NCBI RefSeq assembly: GCF_024171645.1
Contig: NZ_JALKAC010000001.1
Location: 930,001 to 994,000 of the forward strand
Reading direction: 5' to 3'
Length of the DNA: 64,000 nucleotides
DNA from: Flavobacterium sp. HSC-32F16
GTDB lineage: Bacteria > Bacteroidota > Bacteroidia > Flavobacteriales > Flavobacteriaceae
Part shown: positions 36,273-44,458 of the stretch, in pieces
Layout of the letters: each line of letters begins with the position of its first letter
Numbering within the stretch: the stretch's first letter is position 1
Position numbers and translations under genes: made by a program
The notes under the pieces: model-generated
Told to the model about the DNA's origin: nothing
The model's database searches: none
Seen by the model: the letters and a program-made list of their open reading frames with translations, nothing else

Positions 36273-37343
36273 TTAAAACCAACGTCTTTTCTTGAAATAG
36301 ACAATTAGACCTATCACAAGTAAAAACATGATTCCCATTACCACAAAATAGCCATTTTCTGTTTTAAGTTCCGGCATATTCTCAAAGTTCATTCCGTAAA
36401 CCCCAACAATAAAAGTCAGCGGAATAAATATGGCAGAAATTATAGTCAGCGTTTTCATGATTTCATTCATTTTTCGGCTTTGTTCCGAAAAATAAAAATT
36501 AGAGGCACTTTCCAATGCACTCATATCCGATTCTATCTGTTCTAAGAGCTCTAAACTCTTTTGATGAAGTCTGACAAAGAAATTAAATGTTTCTTTCTGA
36601 ATCAGCCCGTTTTCATCGTCATCTTTAATTGTTTTGAGATAATATAAAGAATCTCTAAGCGGTACTATTGAACGTTTCAAAAAATTAAAGTTATCGCGAT
36701 GATTTTCAATTTTTTCTAAAATAACAGGATCTGCGCCTTTTTTCGTCAAATTAATTAATTCTTCAATCTTATCTTCTTCGTCTTCAATTGTAATGTAGAA
36801 ATTTTCCATGACGGCATCTAAAAGTAAATACAAGAGATAGTCTACTTTTTTAGTTCTAACGATTCCGGCATGTGTACGAAGCCGCTCCCTAATATGTGTA
36901 AAGAAGTCGCTTCGTTTTTCCTGAAATGAAATCAGAATCCCATCTTTCAAAATAAAACTAAGCTGTTCAACACTTATATTATCTGAATATTCCGAAGGCA
37001 GAAGGGATTTTATATTGAAGAATAAAACATTTTGCTGCTCTTCTAACTTGGTTCTTTTAGTTGTGTTTAAAATATCGGCTAGAAGAAAATCATCAAGCTT
37101 AAAATGCGCACCAATTGTTTTAATTAAGTTTATGTCGTTTAATCCATGAACATTCAGCCAGTTATTTTTAGTATAGTCAAAGCAGGAATTTAGAGCCTGC
37201 ACTGTAAATTTTTCATATTCAACAACATCTGCATCATCATAGACAAAAAGCTGCATTTCTGTTTCGTGTTCTTTATGCGATCCTGTATACTCTAATGTGA
37301 TGTGCTGGAGCTTACGTCCTTTTTTATATTTAATCTTTCTCAT
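36273..37343 (-). CDS. corA: CorA-type magnesium/divalent-cation transporter
   Basis: A 356-residue protein with a long cytosolic N-terminal funnel rich in charged helices, then two C-terminal transmembrane helices. The signature YGMNFENMPEL lies at the end of the first helix (ISAIFIPLTFIVGVYGMNF), and the second ends in VYFKKRRWF, the basic sphincter. It forms a pentameric inner-membrane channel for Mg2+ (possibly Co2+/Ni2+). It is a single-gene unit between pta and an accessory two-gene cassette. Confidence 0.95.
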   Translation of the reverse strand: MRKIKYKKGRKLQHITLEYTGSHKEHETEMQLFVYDDADVVEYEKFTVQALNSCFDYTKNNWLNVHGLNDINLIKTIGAHFKLDDFLLADILNTTKRTKLEEQQNVLFFNIKSLLPSEYSDNISVEQLSFILKDGILISFQEKRSDFFTHIRERLRTHAGIVRTKKVDYLLYLLLDAVMENFYITIEDEEDKIEELINLTKKGADPVILEKIENHRDNFNFLKRSIVPLRDSLYYLKTIKDDDENGLIQKETFNFFVRLHQKSLELLEQIESDMSALESASNFYFSEQSRKMNEIMKTLTIISAIFIPLTFIVGVYGMNFENMPELKTENGYFVVMGIMFLLVIGLIVYFKKRRWF

Positions 37344-37463
37344 TCAGGAAATTTTACAATAGTAATATTACGAAAAAGAATCTGAATGGTAAATGACAAT
37401 TATCAGTTTGTGGAAAACCCAGAATTAGATGCACTGCATTACACTTCACTAATTCACACCAAT

Positions 37464-37494
37464 AAAAAAACCGAGCCATTTCTAACTCGGTTTA
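37464..37494 (-). terminator. Hairpin terminator at the end of the ATPase-nuclease cassette
   Basis: CCGAG pairs with CTCGG (extended by AAA/TTT) and a T7 run follows on the minus strand. Read on the minus strand, the 20-nt hairpin matches the plus-strand reading of the hairpin at 39121-39140 at 18 of 20 bases. Confidence 0.85.
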
Positions 37495-37932
37495 TTTTGG
37501 TATATATTTAAATTCTCTACTTTTAATTTCTAAAAGTCTTCCATATCTTTTAGCAAAAGCCTGTTTTAAATTATTAGTTTCTGTACTTGATAAAGGATTT
37601 CTTGAACTAATAATAAATCCAAACCTTTTATCTTTTGGAATTCTTATTATTGTAGATTCAAAAATACTTATTGTACTAATTATTTGACATAATGCAATCT
37701 TAACATCTTTTCCTTTAAGCTCTATAAAATAAAAATCATTGTTTAAATGTCTAACAAATCCAAAATCACATTTTTGGACTTGTTTCGAAGTGATCAAACA
37801 ATCATCTATTCTGATTTTTGTGAAATCTTCTTTAGAATCAATTTCAAATCTTTTTCCATTCTCAGAAGCTACTTTACTTTTTGAACAACAATCTTGATTT
37901 GCTTTAATTAATTCATCAAAACTATTGTGCAT
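37492..37932 (-). CDS. Small PD-(D/E)XK-type nuclease, partner of the upstream ATPase
   Basis: A 146-residue cytoplasmic protein. A PD-(D/E)XK core can be read: Asp56 in KCDFGFVRH, then Glu71-Leu-Lys73 in FYFIELKGKD, with Gln83 in ALCQII as a possible additional active-site residue in the next helix. Spacing and strand pattern (D-x14-ExK, then helix) fit small resolvase/restriction-like nucleases. Its ATG overlaps the ATPase stop by 11 bp, so the two are translationally coupled. The predicted role is the effector of a two-component nucleic-acid-targeting defence unit; the activity is inferred from the motif. Confidence 0.65.
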   Translation of the reverse strand: MHNSFDELIKANQDCCSKSKVASENGKRFEIDSKEDFTKIRIDDCLITSKQVQKCDFGFVRHLNNDFYFIELKGKDVKIALCQIISTISIFESTIIRIPKDKRFGFIISSRNPLSSTETNNLKQAFAKRYGRLLEIKSREFKYIPK

Positions 37933-39079
37933 ATCGTAACTCTGTTAATTTGTCAAATTCCTCAGAAATAATATCTGATACCCCATCAATTGCATTGGTA
38001 TCTATACTACGAAACTCTTCATTTTTGATTGAATATACTTTTCCATCATTTCGTACTTCGTAAACAGAAATTTCATCAAAAGCTATCCATTTCTCCTCTG
38101 ATACAATTGAATTTATTTCTTCTTTTAAATTATGATGTTCATCGAACGTATTTTTTGCAAGTATTAACGTATCAAGAGAAGAAAGAATATATGGGCTATG
38201 AGTTGTAATAACAGTTGTGTGTTTCGTATTATTAAGTTTTAATGCAATGTGATCAATTAATCTCTTTTGTTTAATAGGAAATAAATTTAACTCCGGTTCT
38301 TCAACTATTAATGTCTTTGAGTATTTAAAATCGGTTTGATTCATTTTTATTTCATAATCAATAACTAACAACAAAGGAATTAAAGATTGGATTCCACTCG
38401 ATGCAGCGCTCAACAATACCTTTGTATTATTTATTAAAACCTCATCACCACCTTTTTCATAATTATAATCTATACCAAGATCCTCAAACCTTGCAGATGG
38501 AATTTCCGCTCTTGCAACTTCATATTTAGCCGCAAAGTCTTTATAACATTCCGGTAAAGCAACATTATTAGCCCATAATCCCGATAGTGAATTACCTATC
38601 AAAGAAAATAAAATCCTCTCAGCTGGTATATATGTTGAGGATCTGTCATTTAAAAACTTATTAAATGCAAGTTCTAAAAATTTTTCTTTATCAAAATCCA
38701 GAAATTGAGGGAAAGTTGATTGTTTTGTTAAATTATCAAGTTTGATTCTAATATCCTCAATATTATATTGCTTAAGTTCAATATCGGTTAACACGATCTC
38801 ATTATCAACTAATTCACATAAAATTATATTTTCGTCACAATATTTAATCTCTGCCTTTTCTATATTAAAATCAATATTATATGCCTTTAATTCATTTTTG
38901 ATATTTATCTTTAATGAATTTGTTATTGATAAGCGTAAATAACTATCTCTAAATATAGCTATCAACTTCGCCAAAACACTTTTCCCTGTAGAGGTATCTC
39001 CAATAAACACAACATATTTAGTCAAATTTATTTCAGCTTCTTTTATTGGCCCGAAATTTTTAACTATTAATTTTTCCAT
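37922..39079 (-). CDS. AAA/ABC-type ATPase (OLD/RecF-like) of a two-gene defence-like cassette
   Basis: A 385-residue ATPase. Walker A is GDTSTGKS at residues 27-34, close to the N-terminus after IKEAEINL, as in AAA15/OLD/RecF-like proteins. A signature-like SSGIQSLIPLLL (~230) precedes Walker B SKTLIVEEPELNLFP (~255-270) and the H-loop TVITTHSPYILSSL. The gap between Walker A and B (~220 residues) holds a helical/coiled arm. There is no TOPRIM domain; the nuclease part is the separate downstream gene. Such ATPases act as sensors or loaders in OLD-, Septu- and PARIS-like systems. A terminator-like hairpin precedes it. Confidence 0.8.
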   Translation of the reverse strand: MEKLIVKNFGPIKEAEINLTKYVVFIGDTSTGKSVLAKLIAIFRDSYLRLSITNSLKINIKNELKAYNIDFNIEKAEIKYCDENIILCELVDNEIVLTDIELKQYNIEDIRIKLDNLTKQSTFPQFLDFDKEKFLELAFNKFLNDRSSTYIPAERILFSLIGNSLSGLWANNVALPECYKDFAAKYEVARAEIPSARFEDLGIDYNYEKGGDEVLINNTKVLLSAASSGIQSLIPLLLVIDYEIKMNQTDFKYSKTLIVEEPELNLFPIKQKRLIDHIALKLNNTKHTTVITTHSPYILSSLDTLILAKNTFDEHHNLKEEINSIVSEEKWIAFDEISVYEVRNDGKVYSIKNEEFRSIDTNAIDGVSDIISEEFDKLTELRYAQ

Positions 39080-39111
39080 TTTTTATTTTCTAATTACTAT
39101 GTAAATATAAC

Positions 39112-39144
39112 AAAAAAAAACCGAGTCAGAAATGACTCGGTTTT
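39112..39144 (-). terminator. Hairpin upstream of the ATPase gene, near-identical to 37464-37494
   Basis: CCGAGTCA pairs with TGACTCGG around loop GAAA, with a nine-base A run on its left (a T run on the minus strand). It would stop minus-strand transcription entering the cassette. Confidence 0.85.
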
Positions 39145-39601
39145 CTATATTAATACTTTGTACTAATTACTTAATACTAAAAGAATTATTTCACTTCTTC
39201 AAAAATAACAACATCTGACTATCAATACATTACATTTCAATGGTACAAATATGGAACAAAGTAATTATTTTATTTCACAAAACAACATATTTCTTTATGA
39301 AAGCCAATCATTTTTAAACTTTATTAAAAACAGACTTAATTTCTGAACAAACTAAGTTTTTTCAATTAGAAAGAAATTCTCGCTGATCATTAAAAAGGAA
39401 ACTGTATCTCCCATTTTTCATGTCTTCTAAAATCTTACTAATACATTCCTTATAATCTATCTGCGTCGAAACATGTTAATTCAACGAAAACGATGCATCG
39501 TACTGTATTTTTAATTCTAAAATATAAAAAATTAGATTTTGTATGGGTCTGTTTTTATTAGGTATATTTATACAATATCACATTTAAAACAGATTAGTAA
39601 T
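39145..39601. other. Gene-free stretch with decayed coding sequence
   Basis: There is no intact gene. On the minus strand around 39,345-39,475 a frame reads ...TQIDYKECISKILEDMKNG... then ...FLFNDQREFLSN and stops; it has no start codon and looks like a short remnant of a lost gene. The rest is AT-rich. Confidence 0.35.
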
Positions 39602-39990
39602 AATGAAATTCTATTTACTTTTTTTTTATTATCCCCTTTAATGAGATTTACTCAAAACATAAATAAAAGCGAAATAACAGTTCATGATTTTTGCGACACA
39701 ATTCCTTTTGAATATACTCGTGGAAAAATAATTGTAAAAGTTCTAACTAATAAAAACCTAAACGTTTCGTTTTTGACACAGGAGCTCCGCTTCTTATTTC
39801 CAACGATTTAATAGCAGCTAATAATAACCCCATCGTGGGCTCTGCTACTGTTACGGATGCTGGAGGAAAAACTATTGAGCAGAAGATTGTAAAAGTTCCG
39901 GATTTGACCTTGGGTAGTGTCTTTAAAAAATGGTATGGCAGAAGGATTCGAACCTTAGGTCCTAAACCCACATCAACACTATACTTTCAG
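39602..39990 (+). pseudogene. Broken retropepsin-like aspartyl protease gene
   Basis: The ATG at 39602 starts MKFYLLFF, apparently a signal peptide, but a run of nine T's around 39,620 puts the rest (LLSPLMRFTQNINKS, then IPFEYTRGKIIVKVLTNK) in another frame. A second shift near the T5 run at 39,771 moves to the frame reading VFDTGAPLLISNDLIA, which carries the DTGA motif of retropepsin-like proteases, and on to IVKVPDLTLGSVFKK. At 39931 the frame runs into a tRNA-end-like sequence and stops at 39990. So it carries two homopolymer frameshifts plus a 3' truncation. Intact relatives are secreted single-domain aspartyl proteases. Confidence 0.65.
39931..39970 (-). other. tRNA 3'-end-like sequence, probable attachment-site scar
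   Basis: Read on the minus strand it contains AAGGTTCGAATCCTT (a T-arm-like hairpin with the TTCGAAT loop) followed by CTGCCATACCA, an acceptor-end-like stretch ending in CCA. No D-arm or anticodon arm precedes it, so it is not a whole tRNA. A 3' tRNA fragment of this kind is the usual footprint of a tyrosine-recombinase integration. Confidence 0.55.
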
Positions 39991-40135
39991 TAATTTCAAA
40001 AACCATTTGCCATGATTTTGCCACATTTATTTTAGAAGTTTTAAAAACAACTTATCTATTGATTCTAGAGAATATTGTAATCCTTCTGCAAACTTAATGA
40101 TTTTTCGATTAATCTTCGTTTCTAAATTAAATTTT

Positions 40136-40912
40136 TTAATTAAGGGATTCCGCCTGCTGGTCCGTTTCAACAGCAAGTTGAACAACATGCTGAACCAAGA
40201 AAGCATCGATCAGGGAAAGTGCATAATCCTTATCTATAGGCAGCATGTGCTGTTGTAAAACCTCGTCGATATAATTATTCGCATTCCATAAGTTCCGCAC
40301 CAAGTCCGGATGATCTGGCTCAACTCGCTGCATTACCCTTTCGAAAGCCGATTCAGCTGTTTCGAGAAATTCAATCCTGTCTGCTCCAGCCAGTGGTAAA
40401 GCAGAAATTTGCAAATTATTCTTAATTTTCATGGGTTTAAATATTTGATTATTATCAGATGTTTTTTTGCTCAATCGGTAGTCGTAACCATCAGTTTGAT
40501 GTCCATCTACATCAGCAAAAACAATTTGGAAAATATCCAGTTTATCCTCGTCATCAAACAGGAAATCTTTCTCTCGTTGTTCTGCCGAAAGATAGATATC
40601 CCATTCTATAATGCTGATTTTATGCATATTTTCGAATAGTAGTTTAGACAATTGAAGTGCCGAGGGAGATGCCTTGAGCATTTCTGTCCATTTTGTAAAG
40701 CCCGCCAACTTTGCAATGCAGTGCTGAGAGTTCATTAAGGTAAAATTGTCTTCATCGATATCGAAATCGAGAGCTAGCGCATCTACATCGAAATACTTTG
40801 GCGTATACTGATAAAGGTCGCGGCCATAAGTGGGATCGTAATAGGGCTTTTGTGTTTTAAAATCTCTGTAAAGATTTTTTGCTTGGAGTTTGAAGTACTC
40901 AATAGTTTTCAT
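40136..40912 (-). CDS. Conserved hypothetical protein, unknown function
   Basis: A 258-residue cytoplasmic protein, acidic overall. The N-terminus (MKTIEYFKLQAKNLYRDFKT) and the helical motif MNSQHCIAKLAGFTKWTEML recall a short 'QHxIAxxxGFxxWxxL' motif found at the start of several bacterial proteins, including some ankyrin-containing ones, but no enzyme family is evident. The C-terminal third is helical with YIDEVLQQHMLPIDKDYALS. Its codon usage is less AT-biased than its neighbours. On the minus strand a TATATTTG box near 41,057-41,064 could be its promoter, giving a leader of about 140 nt. Confidence 0.5.
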   Translation of the reverse strand: MKTIEYFKLQAKNLYRDFKTQKPYYDPTYGRDLYQYTPKYFDVDALALDFDIDEDNFTLMNSQHCIAKLAGFTKWTEMLKASPSALQLSKLLFENMHKISIIEWDIYLSAEQREKDFLFDDEDKLDIFQIVFADVDGHQTDGYDYRLSKKTSDNNQIFKPMKIKNNLQISALPLAGADRIEFLETAESAFERVMQRVEPDHPDLVRNLWNANNYIDEVLQQHMLPIDKDYALSLIDAFLVQHVVQLAVETDQQAESLN

Positions 40913-41228
40913 AATACATTCCTTTTAGTACCGGCATTATTATCCTGAATTTGAGCGTTCGTAATCTTGTTTGGATAATAAGCAGGAAGGTTTGCACTAT
41001 TAAACTATTGGCTGATAAAATCTTTGCACGAACGAGCTAGCTTGCCAACAAGCTTGTACAAATATAAATATATAATATTGAATTACAAACACATAAGCCG
41101 TTTTGTTTTATTTTTTTAGATTAGCCAGCTGGCAGGATAATAGATAAACCAAGACTATAAAGTACTTATTATGTATTAGACACTTTAGATTATTCATTTA
41201 AAATAGTCACTAAACAAATAGAAATTAC
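40913..41228. other. Intergenic, divergent promoter region
   Basis: AT-rich spacer between the minus-strand gene at 40912 and the plus-strand Hc1-like gene. It has a minus-strand TATATTTG box near 41,060 and a short dyad ACAAGCTTGT near 41,050. Nothing coding is seen. Confidence 0.4.
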
Positions 41229-41258
41229 TTGTATATAAGAAGTAAACTTATATTTTTG
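41229..41258 (+). promoter_or_regulatory. Promoter for the Hc1-like gene
   Basis: TTG (41229-41231) and TATTTTTG (41251-41258) match the Bacteroidota -33/-7 pattern with a 19-bp spacer. The ATG lies 25 bp downstream. Confidence 0.7.
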
Positions 41259-41283
41259 CGTACTCAATTTAACAATATAAAAC

Positions 41284-41460
41284 ATGAAAGATCTTATAGC
41301 AAAAATCAACACTGAAATCGAAACTTTTAAAACAGAATCAGATTCACTAATCGAAAAAGGTGTTAAAGCAGCTGGAGCGAGAGCGCGTAAATCAACTTTA
41401 GAAATTGAAAAACTATTAAAAGAGTTTAGAAAGGTTTCTATTGAAGAGTCAAAAAAATAA
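41284..41460 (+). CDS. Histone H1-like protein Hc1 (small nucleoid protein)
   Basis: A 58-residue protein beginning MKDLIAKINTEIETFKTE and ending KEFRKVSIEESKK. The middle, KAAGARARKSTLEIEKLLK, is the signature of the small 'histone H1-like Hc1' proteins of Bacteroidota: a basic, Ala/Lys-rich helical segment expected to bind DNA non-specifically. It has a good promoter at 41229-41258 and its own terminator, so it forms a monocistronic unit and is likely well expressed. It is a normal chromosomal gene type, not obviously part of the neighbouring nuclease cluster. Confidence 0.85.
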   Translation: MKDLIAKINTEIETFKTESDSLIEKGVKAAGARARKSTLEIEKLLKEFRKVSIEESKK

Positions 41461-41484
41461 ATTCATTCTTACTTTTACTTAATT

Positions 41485-41515
41485 GGCCTTTCAGTTTTCT
41501 GAAGGGCTTTTTTAT
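41485..41515 (+). terminator. Terminator after the Hc1-like gene
   Basis: GCCTTTCAG pairs with CTGAAGGGC (one G-U), with loop TTTT, followed by a T6 run. Confidence 0.85.
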
Positions 41516-41557
41516 TTCTAATTAAAAATGTGGCTATAAATCTATAATGCATTTTCA

Positions 41558-42604
41558 TCAATCTTTCATGTATGAAAAACCGTTATTGCTTGCAATAGTG
41601 ATTAACGGCTGAATAGTTTCCTTGTATCGTAAATAATCAAGTCCACTATTACCATCTAAATCTGGAAAAATACTAAGATATTCCTCCAAATATTTGTTCT
41701 TTGAATTATGACTTTTCACTATTTCATAAGCAGTCTTTTGCAGAGTATAAAACTTATCAAAATACCTATCTAGAGATGGAAGTTTATCACTTTTCAAGGA
41801 ATTAAAGTTTTTATCAATTGGAATTAGATTCCAAATTAAATCATGAGAAACAAACGCATGAGGTACAAAATGGTCCAAAGCATATTTTTTTTCATCAAAC
41901 AATAATCTGTTATTGGTAAACACACAATCTATTGCACCCAGTTCATTAAATACCAATTTCCAATATTCATTTGTCTGTTTCATTAAAGAATTCCTGACTA
42001 ATGATTTGCTTATTTTATTTGGAATATCCGGAACATTTGGATTTCTTTTTTGGAGGAAAAGTGATAAATTCCAATAACAGAAATCTTTAAGTATTTTTGA
42101 ATTTAATTTTAGATAAGATATCCACATAGGATTTATCTCTATAGAATCTTTTTCTAACCGGTAAATACATCCATGATCAAAATTCTGAGAGAGGGAATAA
42201 ATTTCATTACGATTTCCGGAAAACCAAGAAGAAATAAACCAATGAGGTACATTTTTATCGAAATGATTCAATAGCTTAAGAGTTTCAATCTTCTGAGTAT
42301 TTTCTAAAACAGAATTTATTACGCTTCTATTTTCATTTATCTTAAGATCTTCAATTTTTAGAATAGCTTTAACTGCATCTTGAATAAGATCTTGTTTACC
42401 AAAAGAAATATGAAAATAATTAACTGTATACCAAGAATTACTAATCATTCTTGACAATATCCTTCGCTTATCAATATATGTGCTTCCTTCTTCTACTAAT
42501 TCTAGAATAGCTAAAAACCAATAAAACTTATAAGTTGCGGAAGTATTTGCAAATACAGAAGATAATTTATTTATTGACAAATATTTGGAATATGGCAGGC
42601 TCAT
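41558..42604 (-). CDS. HNH-endonuclease domain protein
   Basis: The frame opens at 42667, but the ATG at 42604 (MSLPYSKYLSINKLSSVFAN) gives a more natural helical N-terminus, leaving 348 residues. The HNH motif lies near residue 245 from that start: LDHFVPHAF, then WNLIPIDKNFNSLKSDKLP (Asp-His, a central Asn, and a late Asn/Lys). The first ~240 residues are helical with aromatic clusters (KFYWFLAIL, NPMWISYL) and no recognised fold; they may sense or bind the partner. It is the distal gene of a run of three minus-strand nuclease-type genes, 102 bp after the PLD gene. A role in DNA cleavage is inferred. Confidence 0.75.
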   Translation of the reverse strand: MSLPYSKYLSINKLSSVFANTSATYKFYWFLAILELVEEGSTYIDKRRILSRMISNSWYTVNYFHISFGKQDLIQDAVKAILKIEDLKINENRSVINSVLENTQKIETLKLLNHFDKNVPHWFISSWFSGNRNEIYSLSQNFDHGCIYRLEKDSIEINPMWISYLKLNSKILKDFCYWNLSLFLQKRNPNVPDIPNKISKSLVRNSLMKQTNEYWKLVFNELGAIDCVFTNNRLLFDEKKYALDHFVPHAFVSHDLIWNLIPIDKNFNSLKSDKLPSLDRYFDKFYTLQKTAYEIVKSHNSKNKYLEEYLSIFPDLDGNSGLDYLRYKETIQPLITIASNNGFSYMKD

Positions 42605-42706
42605 AAAACCATTTAGATTTAAAATATTATTGAAATACTTCGGAAGTTGTAAGTGAAGCGAAAACAAAACTAATAGAAAGTCGGCATCGTATAATACTTA
42701 TTAAAT

Positions 42707-43498
42707 TTATTTCAATTTTTCAAGACGTTGCTGGGCTTTTGTCAAAATTTCTTCACTAAATAAAACTTTATATTTATCTTTCTGAATTATGCTTTCAATT
42801 GTAAGATCTAGCCTATTTATTTCAAACATTTTAAGTAGTCCAGAATGTAACTTCTCTGTGCCCTCTTTTATTAGACGATTTGCTGCACCAATAGCTCCGT
42901 AATCATAAATCTGGTTCAGTATTATTGATTTGTTAATTTTTGCACCTGCTTTTAATGACAGATCAATTGATGAAATTAATTCATCATGCAACTGGTTTTC
43001 TAAAATTATGAATTCATTTTCTTTTGTATCAGCACAAAAAACATCATTTGCTAACAAAGCTCTTTTGTCGTATTGGATAACAATTTCTTTTAATTTATTG
43101 AAACGAATGAAAAACTGTTTTATTAGCTGCGTTTCTTCACTTTGTACAATAAATTCATGGTTATAATATTCAGCAGAATTTGTCCAATTATAGGAACCAG
43201 CAATTAATTTAGTATTGTCAAATATTGCATATTTGTCATGCAAAAATTTCCCACTTCTAGCTGATAAAACGTAAACTTTTCCACCTTTATTTATAAATTT
43301 TTCGAAAGATAATCTTGTATTTTCATAGTGGTCACTTATGATAATTTCTACAGAACAGCCAGTATCTAATTTGTCACTTAACTGCCCAAGCAGATCTTTA
43401 CTAGTAAACCATGCAACTGACACAATAATTGATTCTCTAGCGGAATAAATATTTGATTCAATTTTTTTCTTAATGTCTTTAAATGATGCTGTTGTCAT
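42707..43498 (-). CDS. Phospholipase D-like (HKD) nuclease-family protein
   Basis: A 263-residue protein with one PLD-like domain in the first ~140 residues: ESIIVSVAWFTS, a first-strand EIIISDHY, and the HKD motif FLHDKYAIFD (His87, Lys89, Asp94), followed by GSYNWTNSAEYYNHE (the conserved Asn-Trp and Glu). Proteins with a single HKD usually dimerise to form the active site, as in Nuc and BfiI. The C-terminal half is helical and basic. It is predicted to be a DNA or RNA phosphodiesterase. It lies 83 bp from the GIY-YIG gene in the same orientation, so cotranscription is plausible but not shown. Confidence 0.85.
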   Translation of the reverse strand: MTTASFKDIKKKIESNIYSARESIIVSVAWFTSKDLLGQLSDKLDTGCSVEIIISDHYENTRLSFEKFINKGGKVYVLSARSGKFLHDKYAIFDNTKLIAGSYNWTNSAEYYNHEFIVQSEETQLIKQFFIRFNKLKEIVIQYDKRALLANDVFCADTKENEFIILENQLHDELISSIDLSLKAGAKINKSIILNQIYDYGAIGAANRLIKEGTEKLHSGLLKMFEINRLDLTIESIIQKDKYKVLFSEEILTKAQQRLEKLK

Positions 43499-43581
43499 AA
43501 ATTGTCATAAGGCAATGATAAAATTTTATATAAGACTACTTACTTGCGATGCTGGGTATTATGGCTAGTTGACCTTATAAT

Positions 43582-44229
43582 TCACATATTGTCCGCAATA
43601 TTACTGTAAGTTAAATCCAAAAATACACTTCCGTTCCATTCGTCATTTACAGATGGATTAATCATATCGAATGTTTTCCCATCTTTTCTTATGGAACGAT
43701 AAATTCTTATTCTTTCAGATAAATTAAGAAGTTCCGCTTGATATTCTGGAGGTAAAAGTATATTTTTTTTCCAGGTTTCCATAATATGCTTATATATCAG
43801 TAACGAACATGCAAACCATTCACCCTGCCTCCTATCAGATTCAAATTTTTTATGAAGCTCTAATTCTTTTTTTCTACTACCAGGTTCCATTGCATGAATT
43901 ATTAATTTGCTTTCTGAACCTGTTTTAAGGCTTCGAATCCTTTGCCGAACGTTTTTTGTTATTCCTATTTTAACTTGCAACCCATCATAAGGGTTTTTGT
44001 TAATTGAACCACCCATCCAATTATCAGGTATTGCAAGTATATAATATATCGAAATTGCATTATTCGATGGTGCATTTTGGAACCAAAACACCCAATCTTT
44101 AGCGGCATTAATTGAATCTTCTTTCGCATCAAAAATTTCTGTAAAATAAATAATTTCTCCAGTTAAATTAAGGACCTGAGTTTGGAACTTTGATCGAAGT
44201 ACAATTATTTTAAATTTAAATTTTTCCAA
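43582..44229 (-). CDS. GIY-YIG (T5orf172/MUG113-like) domain protein
   Basis: A 215-residue protein whose central part matches the T5orf172/MUG113 subtype of the GIY-YIG nuclease fold: VKIGITKNVRQRIRSLKTG (the Lys-Ile-Gly-Ile-Thr and Arg of the motif), then SRKKELELHKKFESDRRQGEWF (the His-x-x-Phe and the Glu-Trp-Phe end). An upstream YYILAIPDNW could be the first GIY strand. The domain occurs in homing/phage nucleases and in defence genes. It is the first gene of the minus-strand trio and is divergent from the methyltransferase operon across a 229-bp shared promoter region. Confidence 0.8.
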   Translation of the reverse strand: MEKFKFKIIVLRSKFQTQVLNLTGEIIYFTEIFDAKEDSINAAKDWVFWFQNAPSNNAISIYYILAIPDNWMGGSINKNPYDGLQVKIGITKNVRQRIRSLKTGSESKLIIHAMEPGSRKKELELHKKFESDRRQGEWFACSLLIYKHIMETWKKNILLPPEYQAELLNLSERIRIYRSIRKDGKTFDMINPSVNDEWNGSVFLDLTYSNIADNM

Positions 44230-44416
44230 TTTCCATTTATATAAATGTTAGTGTATAATTAACTTCATTATATGCCTAAATTAATTTACAGAAATTCCCA
44301 ACAGATGTCGACAAGGTAATTTGTGTATTATATTTCAAAAATAATCAAAAAGGATACAAAATCAACGTCAAAAAAATTTATAATATGCATTACAAATTTT
44401 GTTCAACTTCAATCAC

Positions 44417-44424
44417 TATATTTG
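44417..44424 (+). promoter_or_regulatory. -7 box (TATATTTG) for the methyltransferase operon
   Basis: TATATTTG matches TAnnTTTG, 34 bp before the TTG start at 44459. A TTTTG lies only 15 bp upstream, so the -33 element is uncertain. The whole 44230-44458 gap is divergent and should carry promoters for both directions. Confidence 0.5.
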
Positions 44425-44458
44425 ATAATTGAAAAATACTAACCTCAAGAATATATAA

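Noticed and set aside
39747..39971. Minus-strand 74-codon open frame over the tRNA-like scar
   Set aside because: It is the reverse complement of the broken retropepsin gene and starts inside the tRNA-like sequence; no protein-like features.
39931..39990. Complete tRNA gene
   Set aside because: Only the T-arm and acceptor-like end are present; no D-arm or anticodon arm pairs, and the acceptor has no 5' partner.
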